A DNA stretch of 64,000 bases from Pseudomicrostroma phylloplanum (taxonomy: Eukaryota; Basidiomycota; Exobasidiomycetes; Microstromatales). Positions 49,680 through 59,800 of the stretch are shown here, one piece after another (the first letter of the stretch is position 1; the number at the start of each line of letters is the position of its first letter). Location: contig BCHS01000001.1 in assembly GCA_039545275.1 (NCBI GenBank), positions 1,504,853-1,568,852 of the forward strand, in the 5' to 3' direction. The position numbers and the translations under genes were made by a program. The notes under the pieces are model-generated. The model worked only from the letters and a program-made list of their open reading frames with translations, searched no databases and was not told where the DNA came from.

Positions 49680-50486
49680 ATGAGGCTCACCATCCTCTCG
49701 AAGAACCTCTCCGGCCAGTCAGAGGAGCAGTTTCTCCATGAGTTTCACACGGTGCACGCGCAGCAGACGGGCGCTACCGCTGCCAACACGGGCATCCTGC
49801 ACGAGTACATCCAGGGCTTCGCCCCTGCCCTGCGTCGCCAGAAGCCAGATCTGAGCCTGCCTCTGCCAAAAGGGTCAAGTGAAATGTTCAGCTCCGCACA
49901 ATTGACCTGGCCTTCCACCGGTGTGATGCGGGGTCTCTTTGGTTCTAGCGTGTATCAGAATGAGGCGGGCGCACACGTCTTTGCCGAGCCCAGCAGAGTG
50001 TATGTCACCGACAATCTCGAAGAGGAGGACAGTCAGGTCAGGACTTCGGGTCAGGTCCGGCTCCTCTGCCTGCTCTCCCCCCGTGATGAAGCATTCAGGG
50101 CCAGCTGGGACAAGCACAGAGACCTAGTGCGCTCGCTGCCCGTTCAGCCTAAGTTGTACCAGCGACACCTCTCGCACCCTCTCTCAAGGGACGAGACTGC
50201 AAGTCTGTTCAAGAACACCCCGTTCGACCTGGGACAAGGCAATATCATCGACGGCGGTGTAGAAGAGCTGCTCTTCGACTCTGCAGAAGACCTAGAGGCG
50301 TTCCTCGAGGTCTCATGTGAGAAGCTGCAAGCCTCCTACAGCACCTTCGTCGAAGAGAGCACGAGCTCGGCATTCGTCTTTGATCAGAAGATGGTGTATG
50401 CAAGTCGACAGCGGGGGGTATACCAATCTATCGTGGGAACCGTAGTAGGCACGATCTTCTCCGTGAAAGGCGCTCTGGGTATCTGA
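49680..50486 (+). CDS. EthD-like dimeric alpha/beta-barrel protein, apparently duplicated domain
   Basis: Single exon, 268 aa. The N-terminus 'MRLTILSKNLSGQSEEQFLH' / 'EFHTVHA' resembles the first strand-helix of EthD-type ferredoxin-fold proteins ('...FHxYWxxxHAP'). A second copy seems to begin at 'RLLCLLSPRDEAFRASWDKH', with the matching late strand-helix 'DGGVEELLFDSAEDLEAFLE'. Two such units in one chain would form an internal pseudo-dimer. EthD-like proteins are found beside oxidative degradation enzymes and in fungal pigment pathways, but no such enzyme is adjacent here. A final helix-turn 'IVGTVVGTIFSVKGALGI' is hydrophobic. The fold call is moderate; the substrate and role are unknown. 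The ATG at 49680 opens directly on the first strand. Confidence 0.55.
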   Translation: MRLTILSKNLSGQSEEQFLHEFHTVHAQQTGATAANTGILHEYIQGFAPALRRQKPDLSLPLPKGSSEMFSSAQLTWPSTGVMRGLFGSSVYQNEAGAHVFAEPSRVYVTDNLEEEDSQVRTSGQVRLLCLLSPRDEAFRASWDKHRDLVRSLPVQPKLYQRHLSHPLSRDETASLFKNTPFDLGQGNIIDGGVEELLFDSAEDLEAFLEVSCEKLQASYSTFVEESTSSAFVFDQKMVYASRQRGVYQSIVGTVVGTIFSVKGALGI

Positions 50487-50902
50487 GCTCTGGTACACTG
50501 CTGTCTCTTGTCGCTTCTGCTTATCGTTGCAATGCAAATGTCACAGCTTTCTTGCCTGTGGCATTTGATCGAGACAAAGAGGAACGTAGCAAGTGCAGGT
50601 GCAGGGAACAGGACCGTTTCACTCTCCCCTCCAAAGGACGAACGAGACGGGCGCTAGTCAGACGAAGGGAAGATCATGTGATAAATATGTAATGATGTAT
50701 AGTTATTGTCCTGGGCCGGTCAGGCCGGGCGTCTGCCAAGGGTCACCCCCAAGCAGAAGCGTGTAGTGTAGAGCATGCTGAAGGATGGTAGTAGAGAAGA
50801 GGAAAGACTGGATGAACGGGACGCTTACGCAAATATTGAAGTACATATGGAGTGAGAAGACAGGAGATCTAAGGGAAAGGAGAGGAGACAGTGTCCATGT
50901 GT
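50487..50902. other. Convergent intergenic region (EthD-like / chitin deacetylase)
   Basis: 416 bp of 3' UTR sequence between two stop codons; A/T-richer stretch at 50,670-50,710. No gene or repeat seen. Confidence 0.5.
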
Positions 50903-52231
50903 CTAGAGGGTGAGGGCGGCAAGCGACGCCGTCAGGGCCAGCAAGGCCACAGCGCACAGAGACCGGTCCAGGCCGAGTATCGACCTAGCACCGCTCGTGC
51001 TGCTGGTAGTGCCTTCGCTTTGCTGGGCTGCAGTACCAGACGTCGTCGCCGAGGTAGTCTGAGCTCCGCTGCTGCTTGAGGTGACCGTGGTCATCGAGCT
51101 AGCGCTTGAGCTACTAGTGCTACTGGAGCTAGAACTGGAGGAGGTGGCGCTCACTTGGTTCGCCACGAGCATCCCCGTCTGCTCCGTCGTAGACGTTGAG
51201 GCGTTGAGGGCATTGGCGTACCACGCCTGGGCCTGATCGAAATTGCCAATAGGCTCCGGTGTCCAGCCGTTGTCGCGAAGAGTGGGGTAGTATTCTTGGA
51301 AGATGGAAAAGGAGGGCGCCCGAATCTCGTGCTCGAGGAGGATGACGCCTGGACTCTTCTGTCCGCTGATATGAGTCTTGATGTAGGACACGACAGAGTC
51401 ATACGAGGCGCCGATTGTGTTGTCTGCGGGGCACTCGGTCTTGTAGTTGTCGTCGAGGCACCAGTCGTTCGAGTCGGCCACCCATAGGACACACTGCAGC
51501 CCAAGGACCTCCTCGGCGATGGCGCGCACTCGATTGTCGACATCACCCTGAGGTGGCCTCCACAGGTTGGGAATCTTTCCTGAACGGTCGTAGATGATCT
51601 GCATAGTCCAAGCGAGCTCGCCCAGAACCTCCTCGTTAGTCAGAGCCGTCTGAAGATTGTGCGACCAGGTGTGCACCGCCATCTGCTGATCTCCTTGGGC
51701 GAGCTGGTCGAAGGCATCATGATGCGTTGCTATGTTGGTGCCGATGAGAAAGTGGGTAGCCGACTGATTCTGCGACTCTAGGTATTTGTACAGATTCACA
51801 CTCTGGCCCACGGGCCCATCGTCAAAGTTGACACCCCACACGCCTGCAGGTGCCTCTGCGATGTCGTTGGGGCCCAGAGTCTTGCTGTTGGTCCATGACC
51901 CAATCTGCTTGGTAGAGTAGCCCCTGGGGTATACGATGTTGCCGTCGGAGGTGACAGTAGATGAAGGGATATCAGGGATCTTGCCATTGCTGACGGCTTC
52001 GTTGAGAGCGTCCGTCCAGGCAGCGGGAAGCAGGCTGGGGGAAGGAATCGCGTATGCTGATGGATAAGTCCTGTTGGGGTTCTGCTGCCGCCTCACCACT
52101 GTCTCCTTGTGCGGGTTCTCGAAGAGGTGCCGCTTGGGGTGCAAGTGTGCGGGGATGGCTGCAGATGCCGAGGGAAGGAGGGAGAGGGTAGCCAGCAGGG
52201 CGAGAAGGAGAGATAGCTTCGAGCTCGCCAT
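50903..52231 (-). CDS. Chitin deacetylase (CE4 polysaccharide deacetylase), secreted, probably GPI-anchored
   Basis: Single exon, 442 aa from ATG 52231; the frame runs upstream only to non-ATG codons. Signal peptide: residues 1-24 ('KLSLLLALLATLSLLPSASA'). The enzyme removes acetyl groups from nascent chitin to make cell-wall chitosan. All five CE4 motifs are present. Motif 1 is 'VWGVNFDDGP' (catalytic-base Asp137, metal Asp138), and motif 2 is 'HTWSH' (metal His187, His191). Motif 3 is 'WRPPQGDVDNRVR', motif 4 'WVADSNDWCLDD', and motif 5 'VILLEHEI'. Motif 1 has Asn where most members have Thr. A Ser/Thr-rich stalk (about 365-420) ends in a hydrophobic C-terminus 'AVALLALTASLAALTL' with small residues before it, the pattern of a GPI-attachment signal. 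This domain order matches basidiomycete cell-wall deacetylases. Confidence 0.94.
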   Translation of the reverse strand: MASSKLSLLLALLATLSLLPSASAAIPAHLHPKRHLFENPHKETVVRRQQNPNRTYPSAYAIPSPSLLPAAWTDALNEAVSNGKIPDIPSSTVTSDGNIVYPRGYSTKQIGSWTNSKTLGPNDIAEAPAGVWGVNFDDGPVGQSVNLYKYLESQNQSATHFLIGTNIATHHDAFDQLAQGDQQMAVHTWSHNLQTALTNEEVLGELAWTMQIIYDRSGKIPNLWRPPQGDVDNRVRAIAEEVLGLQCVLWVADSNDWCLDDNYKTECPADNTIGASYDSVVSYIKTHISGQKSPGVILLEHEIRAPSFSIFQEYYPTLRDNGWTPEPIGNFDQAQAWYANALNASTSTTEQTGMLVANQVSATSSSSSSSSTSSSSASSMTTVTSSSSGAQTTSATTSGTAAQQSEGTTSSTSGARSILGLDRSLCAVALLALTASLAALTL

Positions 52232-53372
52232 GATGGTTGTAAAGATGCGCAAGGCAATGGGACGAGGCAAGGAATGAATGGTGTAGAAGAAATACAGCAA
52301 CGATTCTATATCGGCCAGAGTCTATGAAGGAAAGATGGACGAAGGAAGGGGGCGGAGCAGAGAGATAAGGGGCAGGGGGATGCTAAGGAAAGGGGCGAGC
52401 GATTGCACAGCTGGAGAGGATATATGAGCTACTACCCTCGATCTGAGCGGGTTCACTGGCTGGACAATGGAATAGATTACCCCCTCGAGCCCGCATCCTC
52501 CTCGCAGGGCCCAGGCAAGAGGAAACTTCAAGTGGCCGCGGCTTGGAAATAGCGTCAATGTCGCCAGACTCTCCGCTTCCCGCTTCCCGCTTTCCGCCGG
52601 CTGAGCGGAGTCCCGAGGTTGCACGACCCAAGCATAGTCCAGCGTCGCGGCCAATGCACCCGCCCTGCCCGCGCCTTCGGTGGCCTGTGGGCGTCTTCTC
52701 TGCGTCGGGGCTTGGCGGAGTGCGTTCCGGGTCCTGTCGCTTTTGGTCGCTGCAGTTCCGATGTATTCGTAGACGCGACCGTCAACAAATCGCCCACTTG
52801 GCCGTTGTCATCGTCATTCTTGCCATTCTTGGGTTGCGCCAAATGATATTGATATCCCAGTGCTTTGTTCCCGCGGACTTTTCCGGTCGCTCAACGGTCG
52901 ACGACTGCCTTGTTGTGCTTGTGTAGTCTCCATCGGACTTGCGCACCTCGGTAAGGCTTGCTGCGCTTCGGTAACGACATTCCCAAGGGCATCGTGAGGA
53001 CGCACGATCCTCAGTGTGAATCTCTGCAACCTCTGCTGTGTTTCGATATCCGTCATGGCGGCGATGGGAGCCGGGTGATCTCAACGGGAGCGAGGTCTCC
53101 CACTCCCACACCACGTGAGAGGAAAGTGGCTGGCTTCCAAGAGCGCGAGCGGAAACGGAACGGGAGTCGGAAAGACGCGTTCAGTGCCCAAAAAAGGGCC
53201 CAGCTTCCATCATTGAGTGCGACTGTATGACATCTCCTCCATCATCACCATCTACCTCATCACCCGATAGACGGTCTTCTGTTGAATCTCTCACAGATGT
53301 ATCGCTCAGCTCCTCGCCTGCGACGATCGTCAACATAACTCAAAGGCGTACACGAGAGGAGCCTCGCTTCCT
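52232..53372. other. Divergent intergenic region (chitin deacetylase / PIP-box gene)
   Basis: 1141 bp with outward-facing genes. It contains a 7-bp direct repeat (CGCTTCC twice plus CGCTTTC) at 52574-52594. Open frames there overlap on both strands and lack protein-like composition. No RNA gene recognised. Confidence 0.5.
52574..52594. repeat. Three tandem 7-bp units (CGCTTYC)
   Basis: CGCTTCC, CGCTTCC, CGCTTTC in direct succession upstream of the chitin deacetylase gene; could be binding-site repeats. Confidence 0.55.
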
Positions 53373-56180
53373 ATGAGCTCTCATCCGCGCTTGTCATTGT
53401 CTGTGGAGGCGCCTCCCTACGCGTCTCAGCGGTATCCTCGCACATCTGCTGCAACTTCCACCCCAAAGCACGCCAGTAGAGGCCCCCAGACTCGGGAGAC
53501 TCATCATGACAGGCGCAGGGATGGAGTGCAGACGCCGACAGACAAAACCAGCAGTACCTCTGCTAAGCGGCGGGTGCAGACCCAGCTGCCGCATTACTTC
53601 TCCTCGCCCGCCACGTCTGCGTCGACCCCACGCTCAACAGCAGCAGCGTCTTCATTGTCATCAGTGCCGGCTAAGGACCATAGTGGGACCAGCAAGGATC
53701 AGCTAGCGATTCCTGGTGGCAGTGAAGCAGCGCGGAGTCCAAAGAGGAGGCGTACCTCACCTGACGCGAGTATGCTGGGAAAGGTCCCTCCTTCTACCCT
53801 CAAGACTCCCAATACCGGTAATCAGAGGGCCGTGCAGACTCGCGGCGAGAGTCTTTCCAGCAGCGACCTGGATGAAGAAGAGGCCTGGATGCAGAGGGCT
53901 CGAGTCCTCACAGGGCGTCACGAAAACACACCGATTGTGATCTCGTCTTCGCCACGTCGACCAAAAGGGACCGCTGCCGATGCTAGTAGAAGCAAGCCAA
54001 ACTCTGCACCTGTCGCCCCTCGGCTCCCTCAGACTGTTCATCCCAACAACGCCGCTCAGGCCCCTCCGCAATTTCCTGATAGAATCGCTGCTGCGAAGGA
54101 ACCCTCATCGCCGTTTCAAGAGACACCTTGGCTTCATGATTCCCTGTCCGAACTATCTATGCTGCCGTGGGAGAAAGAGGCAGCCCTCAAGCTACCTCAG
54201 TATCGTACCTCGACTGGTCTGAAACCCACAGAGAGGGATTTGCAGGTCAAACGCAACATGGAACAAGCAATCGCTCAAAAAGCTCAGAGGGAGGCTATCG
54301 CTCGAAGTCTGGGTCAGACCGTTGGGAGGGGGAGAAATGCAGGGGCAACTCGGTCGGGTGCTGCTTCGCCCAAGGTGATTGCGCGTACTCCAGCTCAGTG
54401 CTCGAGACCAGAGCAGGAAGCTGTCGATGCCGGCGCTGGCGCAGTCTTGCCACCTCGAGCAGACAGCGAGAACGATCTACCCTACCGCAAACGTCCCGTC
54501 ACACCAATGATCACTCCACAGCCGCCACCAAGACGGACTCCTCTCTCCCCTCGCCCAATTCCCAATGGCAGCAAGAAGCAGCCGCAACCGACTCAGTGCG
54601 ATGCGGAGTCGAGCGGCGATGGAGGCCGAGAGAACCTCGGCCCGCTGGTGACGCCCAGCATTCGGAACCCTCGACACTCTGCCGCTGCTCCTTGCTCAAA
54701 GGATGCACAGCCCATCACTCCGACTCCGGAGCTCCCTGCCTTACGGTCTCCACGGTCGAAGCGCAAGGTGTATGCGCTCGAGACGCAAGATGGCGCGCCC
54801 CTTCCTACCCCTTTCGACATTCGAGCTGCCGGTATCCGGAGACTTCCGAACAAAGTACAGTCCCGAGGCTCTGCCGCCGCAATTTCCCACGCTGAGCAGG
54901 AAGCGGCTGACAGGGAGACGCTAATTCAAGGGCGGAGATATCCATCAAAGCAGCACTTATCGCGACATGACCGCGATGAGACCATCTCGACTCCCCGCAA
55001 GCTTCGCGACCATCTTGTGACGGTCAACCGCTTGAGCCCTCGTAGCAATCCCAAGAAAAGAGCGCGCGAGGTTCGTCTGGAAGAGTCCTCCTCCGACGTT
55101 GAGATGGGAGGCGGCGGCTACGCAGCTGATTCTTCATCGCCTCTGCGGTCACCTGGCGAGACTCAGTTGCTTGGAAGTGACTACGACGACGAGGCAGATG
55201 AGACCGTTCTACCGACGGGAGCGACTGACCAGGGCATGCGTGCCGGCCAGAGCGGAATCAGAGCAAGCAGTGAGAAGGAAGATGAGGAGATGGAAGAGAC
55301 ACAGCCGCTGCCATTTCCTGATGCCGGCGAAAGCTCAGAAGACGAGGAGGAGGAGGACCTCCTAATGTCGCGTCCGCCACCGAACAAGAGGACCGGACCC
55401 ACTGGACGCTTCGGCGCTGAAGCGGACTCTTCCCGCTGTGGAACGACACAGAAGCCGACAGGCTGGGCCAGCGTGAACGCCGCCTGGGAAGGCCTCAACC
55501 TCAACGACACAAGGCGAGCACAAACTCAGGGCGATCGTCAGCAACAGCAACCTACCCTAGGTCGTTATGGCTTCGACGAGTCAACTCGTGCCAAACGTTC
55601 TGCCTCTAGACCTCTCAAACCTTCGCTGCCAGGCGCGCCCGCTGGAACCTTCGATCATCCTCTCAGTCGCGATGTGACGGACCACTTGACCGACGACGAG
55701 GACCTTGAAGCTGGCAAAGATGCCGACGATTCAGGGTTCGTGGATGGAGTGCGGGACGCAGACGAGGTCAGCGCAAGCAAAGGTGGGAGAGGTACTCCTA
55801 CACCTCGGGACACCTCCATCCTGACTTGGTCAAGGGAGGTTGTGCCAGACAGTCAGGCCACGCAGCTCTTGGCATGGGAAGATGGGGATGACGGCGGCAA
55901 GAAGGGCTCAAAGAGTCCCCGGTCAGACACGCAAGAGACGTCGAATACCGAGGACGAGGCTGTACTTCCGATGGATGTGCTCAAGCGGATGAGGACGAAG
56001 ATGACCGAATGGCCTCAAACGGGTGCCGATCGGGTCAGAGGGGTTCGCAAAGGCTCACACACCGCGGCGAATGCCATTGCGGCCACTTCGGCTATGAGTG
56101 AAGGTGGAGAAAGCGGCGACTCGGATGGCTGGGTACCAGATATGCCTTCACAGATGGAGAGCTTTTTTGGAAGGCTATGA
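53373..56180 (+). CDS. Disordered protein with two PCNA-interaction (PIP-box) motifs, unrecognised
   Basis: Single exon, 935 aa, mostly Ser/Pro/Arg-rich, with acidic clusters in the second half. A canonical PIP box, 'QTQLPHYF' (Q69-x-x-L72-x-x-Y75-F76), sits after a basic 'AKRR' patch, as in PCNA clients. The extreme C-terminus reads 'PSQMESFFGRL', matching the x-x-M-E-S-F-F core of C-terminal PIP boxes such as those of Pol32 and Pol eta, but with Pro at the Gln position. One helical segment (about 255-325: 'PWEKEAALKLPQYRTSTGLK' to 'QAIAQKAQREAIARSLGQTV') looks ordered. There are also Ser-acidic runs preceding SQ/TQ-type sites. I recognise no enzyme domain. A replication- or repair-linked PCNA partner is the best guess; the family is unknown to me. 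Transcription is co-directional with the RhoGEF gene. Confidence 0.6.
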   Translation: MSSHPRLSLSVEAPPYASQRYPRTSAATSTPKHASRGPQTRETHHDRRRDGVQTPTDKTSSTSAKRRVQTQLPHYFSSPATSASTPRSTAAASSLSSVPAKDHSGTSKDQLAIPGGSEAARSPKRRRTSPDASMLGKVPPSTLKTPNTGNQRAVQTRGESLSSSDLDEEEAWMQRARVLTGRHENTPIVISSSPRRPKGTAADASRSKPNSAPVAPRLPQTVHPNNAAQAPPQFPDRIAAAKEPSSPFQETPWLHDSLSELSMLPWEKEAALKLPQYRTSTGLKPTERDLQVKRNMEQAIAQKAQREAIARSLGQTVGRGRNAGATRSGAASPKVIARTPAQCSRPEQEAVDAGAGAVLPPRADSENDLPYRKRPVTPMITPQPPPRRTPLSPRPIPNGSKKQPQPTQCDAESSGDGGRENLGPLVTPSIRNPRHSAAAPCSKDAQPITPTPELPALRSPRSKRKVYALETQDGAPLPTPFDIRAAGIRRLPNKVQSRGSAAAISHAEQEAADRETLIQGRRYPSKQHLSRHDRDETISTPRKLRDHLVTVNRLSPRSNPKKRAREVRLEESSSDVEMGGGGYAADSSSPLRSPGETQLLGSDYDDEADETVLPTGATDQGMRAGQSGIRASSEKEDEEMEETQPLPFPDAGESSEDEEEEDLLMSRPPPNKRTGPTGRFGAEADSSRCGTTQKPTGWASVNAAWEGLNLNDTRRAQTQGDRQQQQPTLGRYGFDESTRAKRSASRPLKPSLPGAPAGTFDHPLSRDVTDHLTDDEDLEAGKDADDSGFVDGVRDADEVSASKGGRGTPTPRDTSILTWSREVVPDSQATQLLAWEDGDDGGKKGSKSPRSDTQETSNTEDEAVLPMDVLKRMRTKMTEWPQTGADRVRGVRKGSHTAANAIAATSAMSEGGESGDSDGWVPDMPSQMESFFGRL

Positions 56181-56898
56181 GGCAGGCAGGCGTGGGCACG
56201 TAGGACGACCATTGTGGTCTCTGTTGTACATTATCTCCATCATCGCTTCCTATGTCATTCTTGTATTGCATGCTGTACACGTCGTACGACCAAGGGTTGT
56301 TGCGCATGTGCGGTGCAGACGTGGTAAAGGACTTGTCTCAGATGGGGGCCCTTCGGCTGTGCTGAGGCGACGGGGCGCGGAGCGGACTGGACGACTAGGC
56401 GAGAGAGAGATGCTGCCACGCGGGTCATGAAAAGGGTCCAGCTCGAATCGAAGGACCGAGGGCCGAGGAGAAATCCATTGCTCGGCCGAGCGGGCCACAT
56501 CCGCCGATGATGCGCCTCGACGTCTGTCTCACCCGTGAATGTGCACCTCCAGTCTCCTCCCCACCCATCGACGTCTTCGACAGATATTCTTCACCTTCAT
56601 ACCTTCTTTTTCCCCATTCCCAACAAATTCGCTACTGGTCAGCCCACCTCACATCTGCTTCTGTGCCTCGAAAGCATCCACTCCCTCACCAGTCATCACA
56701 AAGTACCCTCCGGGCCACAATTGCCCGCACCCTTTCCGTAGCATCCCCGACAGTGGGCTGAAGCTTATTCCCACTGTTCCTGAGGCCGCCGCATCCCCTC
56801 TCCAGGTACGGATGGGGCTGGTAGCTTAGCAACTCCACTCCTTTACACGGTACGACTTCCCAGAGCAGTACAGACAGTGAGCTCCCTCGGTCAGAGGC
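56181..56898. promoter_or_regulatory. Intergenic region upstream of the RhoGEF gene
   Basis: 718 bp between co-oriented genes. The last ~350 bp are C/T- and CA-rich, typical of a fungal leader. No gene, RNA or repeat beyond this is seen. Confidence 0.4.
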
Positions 56899-59800
56899 AT
56901 GCCTGGCCACTCCCTCGCTCCTCCAGACGGCCCCTCGCCTCATTCCTCCTCATCTCCAGCAAAGGCACTAGCAAATCCCATCAGCTCTGGCTCGAGGTCC
57001 ACGTCGCGAAGGACTCCTCCCAATGCCTCGTCCTCAACGTACAGAGCTTCGAGCAGTGGTGCTGAGGAAGTTCGAGCTCTAGGATCGGCTTCTCCCATGG
57101 GCCGGCGCGCCGCCCCATGCTCGCCAGATCAACCCTATAGCAACCTCGCGAAAAGTCGCAACCAGCTACGGGAACCTTGGCATACCGCTTCACCGTCCTC
57201 GTCCTCCTCTTCGCCTTCTTACTCGCCCTTGTCGCAGGTGAGAAATTCGAGGGCCTCTTCGCACAGCAGCTCGCGCCAGGCACCTCCCCTCCCAGCAACT
57301 CTTCTTGGAGATGCGCGGTCTCCTGCAAGGAACGGGCCTCCTTTTGGGCCCATCGCGAGCAGTAGCAACTCAGGCGATCCTCATCGTAGTCACTCGGTCC
57401 GTTCGCAGTTGTCCGAGGGAGCCAACACGGACGGAGGCTATTCATCCTCAGGAAGGGACAGTCTTCGCACTGCTTCCGTCTCTCGTAAGACGAGCAGAAG
57501 TGGTAGGACGGCTCTGCTCACCAAGGATGGAGGCGAGTCCACGATAAGCAGCCTGGGAAGGAGTGGCAGCTCAGCAAGCACGGTACCAACCAGTCCTGGC
57601 CTGGAGCCTTTACCTCCGGTACCACCTGCCAAGACGGCAATGAAGGATGACACGCACTCAATCGTAGCGCAAGTCGCAGAAGCGCCTACGACTCCTCCTC
57701 CCCCGGAGCTTGACGATATAGATCACCCTTACGCCATTCGCCGTTCTCGATCGCGTGCTCTAACTGAGGAGCCTATCCCGTTGCCCACACAGGGGGCCGC
57801 TCTGCCGACGATCTACTCCGTGGGAGACGTCATCCACAAGGAGGCTGATCCTGCAGTCCACAATGAAAGGCAATCGACTCAAACGGCTCGCTGGAACAAG
57901 CCCCTGCCGTCTCCTGGTAGTCAAGGAGCTGACAGGACTCCATCCGAGCGGGGAGAATCAGACGGAGCTTCTGCGGCGCCTGGTGGTAGACCGCCCTCGC
58001 GAAGCGCACTCCGTTCAGCGATCAGTCAAGGGACAAAGTATCTCAGGCGGAGCTCGGCTGGGACAAAGAAGACGAGCATGAGCGATGATCAGGAGGGGCG
58101 TCAATTCGCTCACACTCGAGCAGCAAGCTTCAATGGCGGGCAGGCACCCGCCGAGCTCAAGATTGCGCCTCCAATCCGGTCGCATTCCCCTTTCCTCTTT
58201 CGACGAAAGTCGAAGTCTAACCTCATAGCAGCAGCAGCCGGAGGTCCCTCGGCCCCTCCTCTTCCCGATCTCAACGCTTCTCCGATTCGAGCAGGTTTTC
58301 CGGTGTCTCAGACTGGCCGCAGACCAAGTGATGATCCATCGCTATCATTGACGGCAGTCTCACCTTCCAGAGGATCATCCGACGCGCCTCTGTCGCCTCT
58401 GACTTCCCTCTCTGCAAGACAGAGCGAGGATTGGGTCGCCTCACCTGTCGAAGATGACTGCGCTGGGAGCTCGTACCTGCGGGAGGAATTTGGACATCGC
58501 AAAGCAGCCTCTTTGTCTCCCGCCGTGGACAACGGCGTGAGGCCCACCTCTTCCCCGAGACCGTCGTTCCGCCACAGCCGCTCAAACACATTTAGTGAGC
58601 TGCAATCCTTGGCGGAGGGCGGTGAAGGCCCTGAAGTTGCAAAGGCAAGTCGGGCGCACGCATCGGCATCACAGACCGGAGCTTCGTCGTCGAGCGGATT
58701 GTCACCAGCGCTGAGCGTGAGCGCAAGGCCACGACAGTCGAGGTGGTCGCGTGTCATGGGCAAGAGTGATCATGGCGCATCGACCCCAAGTCACGATGTC
58801 AGCCCGCGTCTGTCGCTGGCTGTCCCTGACAAGCAGTCATACAGTGGGTCTACCAAGAATTCGAGCTCACAGGGCCGCTCAGGCGCAGAGGTGAGGAGCC
58901 TCAACAGCACCCGATCAGGCAGTGACACTGCGTCGCCTCGGAAGCGCTCGCCTATACCCTCGATTGCATCTTCAGCAGGTTCTCGCAAGACCACGACCCT
59001 TCGCAAAGGCGCAAGGCAGTCGAGTGCAGAGACAAACACAATCGGTACGGGTCGGGAGGCTAGCTCCGATCACCTTGGTACCAGGATGATGCAGGAGACA
59101 CTCGAATCGCTGAATGGTCCACCGGATTCTGAGGAAACGAGAGCAGCGGCTCCTCTCTCACCAGCCACCATCGGCATGTGGTCTTCAGCTGTCGCTTCGG
59201 AATTGGATCTGACGGAGCAACGAGAAGGCGCTGAGGGGGCGTCTCGACGAGGCCTGGATGGGGGTGACATTGAACGCATGGAGGCATTGTCTGACCCGAA
59301 CAGCGAAGACATGTCTCAGTATCACGATGCGCTGTCTTCGCCCGACTCTGGCGAGCTGGCATCTTCGCGTCGAGGCAGCGTGATCAACAGATCTGAGGCC
59401 AAGGGCTTGACCGTCGTTCCCATTGGAGGCGCGACACAGACGTCTTCCAAGTCCCGCTCTGCTACGAGCTCGCTAGGTAGGACTCTGAGTACAATCTTCG
59501 ACCCGAGGCCCAGTCTTCAGGGCAGAATACCCACATCTTCTGGCCCACCTGGCATGTACGTTCAGCCTAGAAAGGACACTGGGCGGGGTCGATCGAGCAC
59601 TCAGAGCAGCTCGCAAGAATCGACTACATCAACTGCCTCAACTCGTCGCTCTGGCTCAACACACGACAATGGCAACACCATGGGACCGCCTCTACATCCC
59701 AGTACGGCCAGGAAAGCGTTGAACAGTAGTACAGGTGCCGGCACTTCCACTCTTGCAAAGGGAAGTACCACTGGCGAGCGCCGGAGCCCGACTCGCGAGA

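Noticed and set aside
52232..52300. Upstream extension of the chitin deacetylase start
   Set aside because: The longer frame starts at a TTG; starting at ATG 52231 places a clean signal peptide at the N-terminus.
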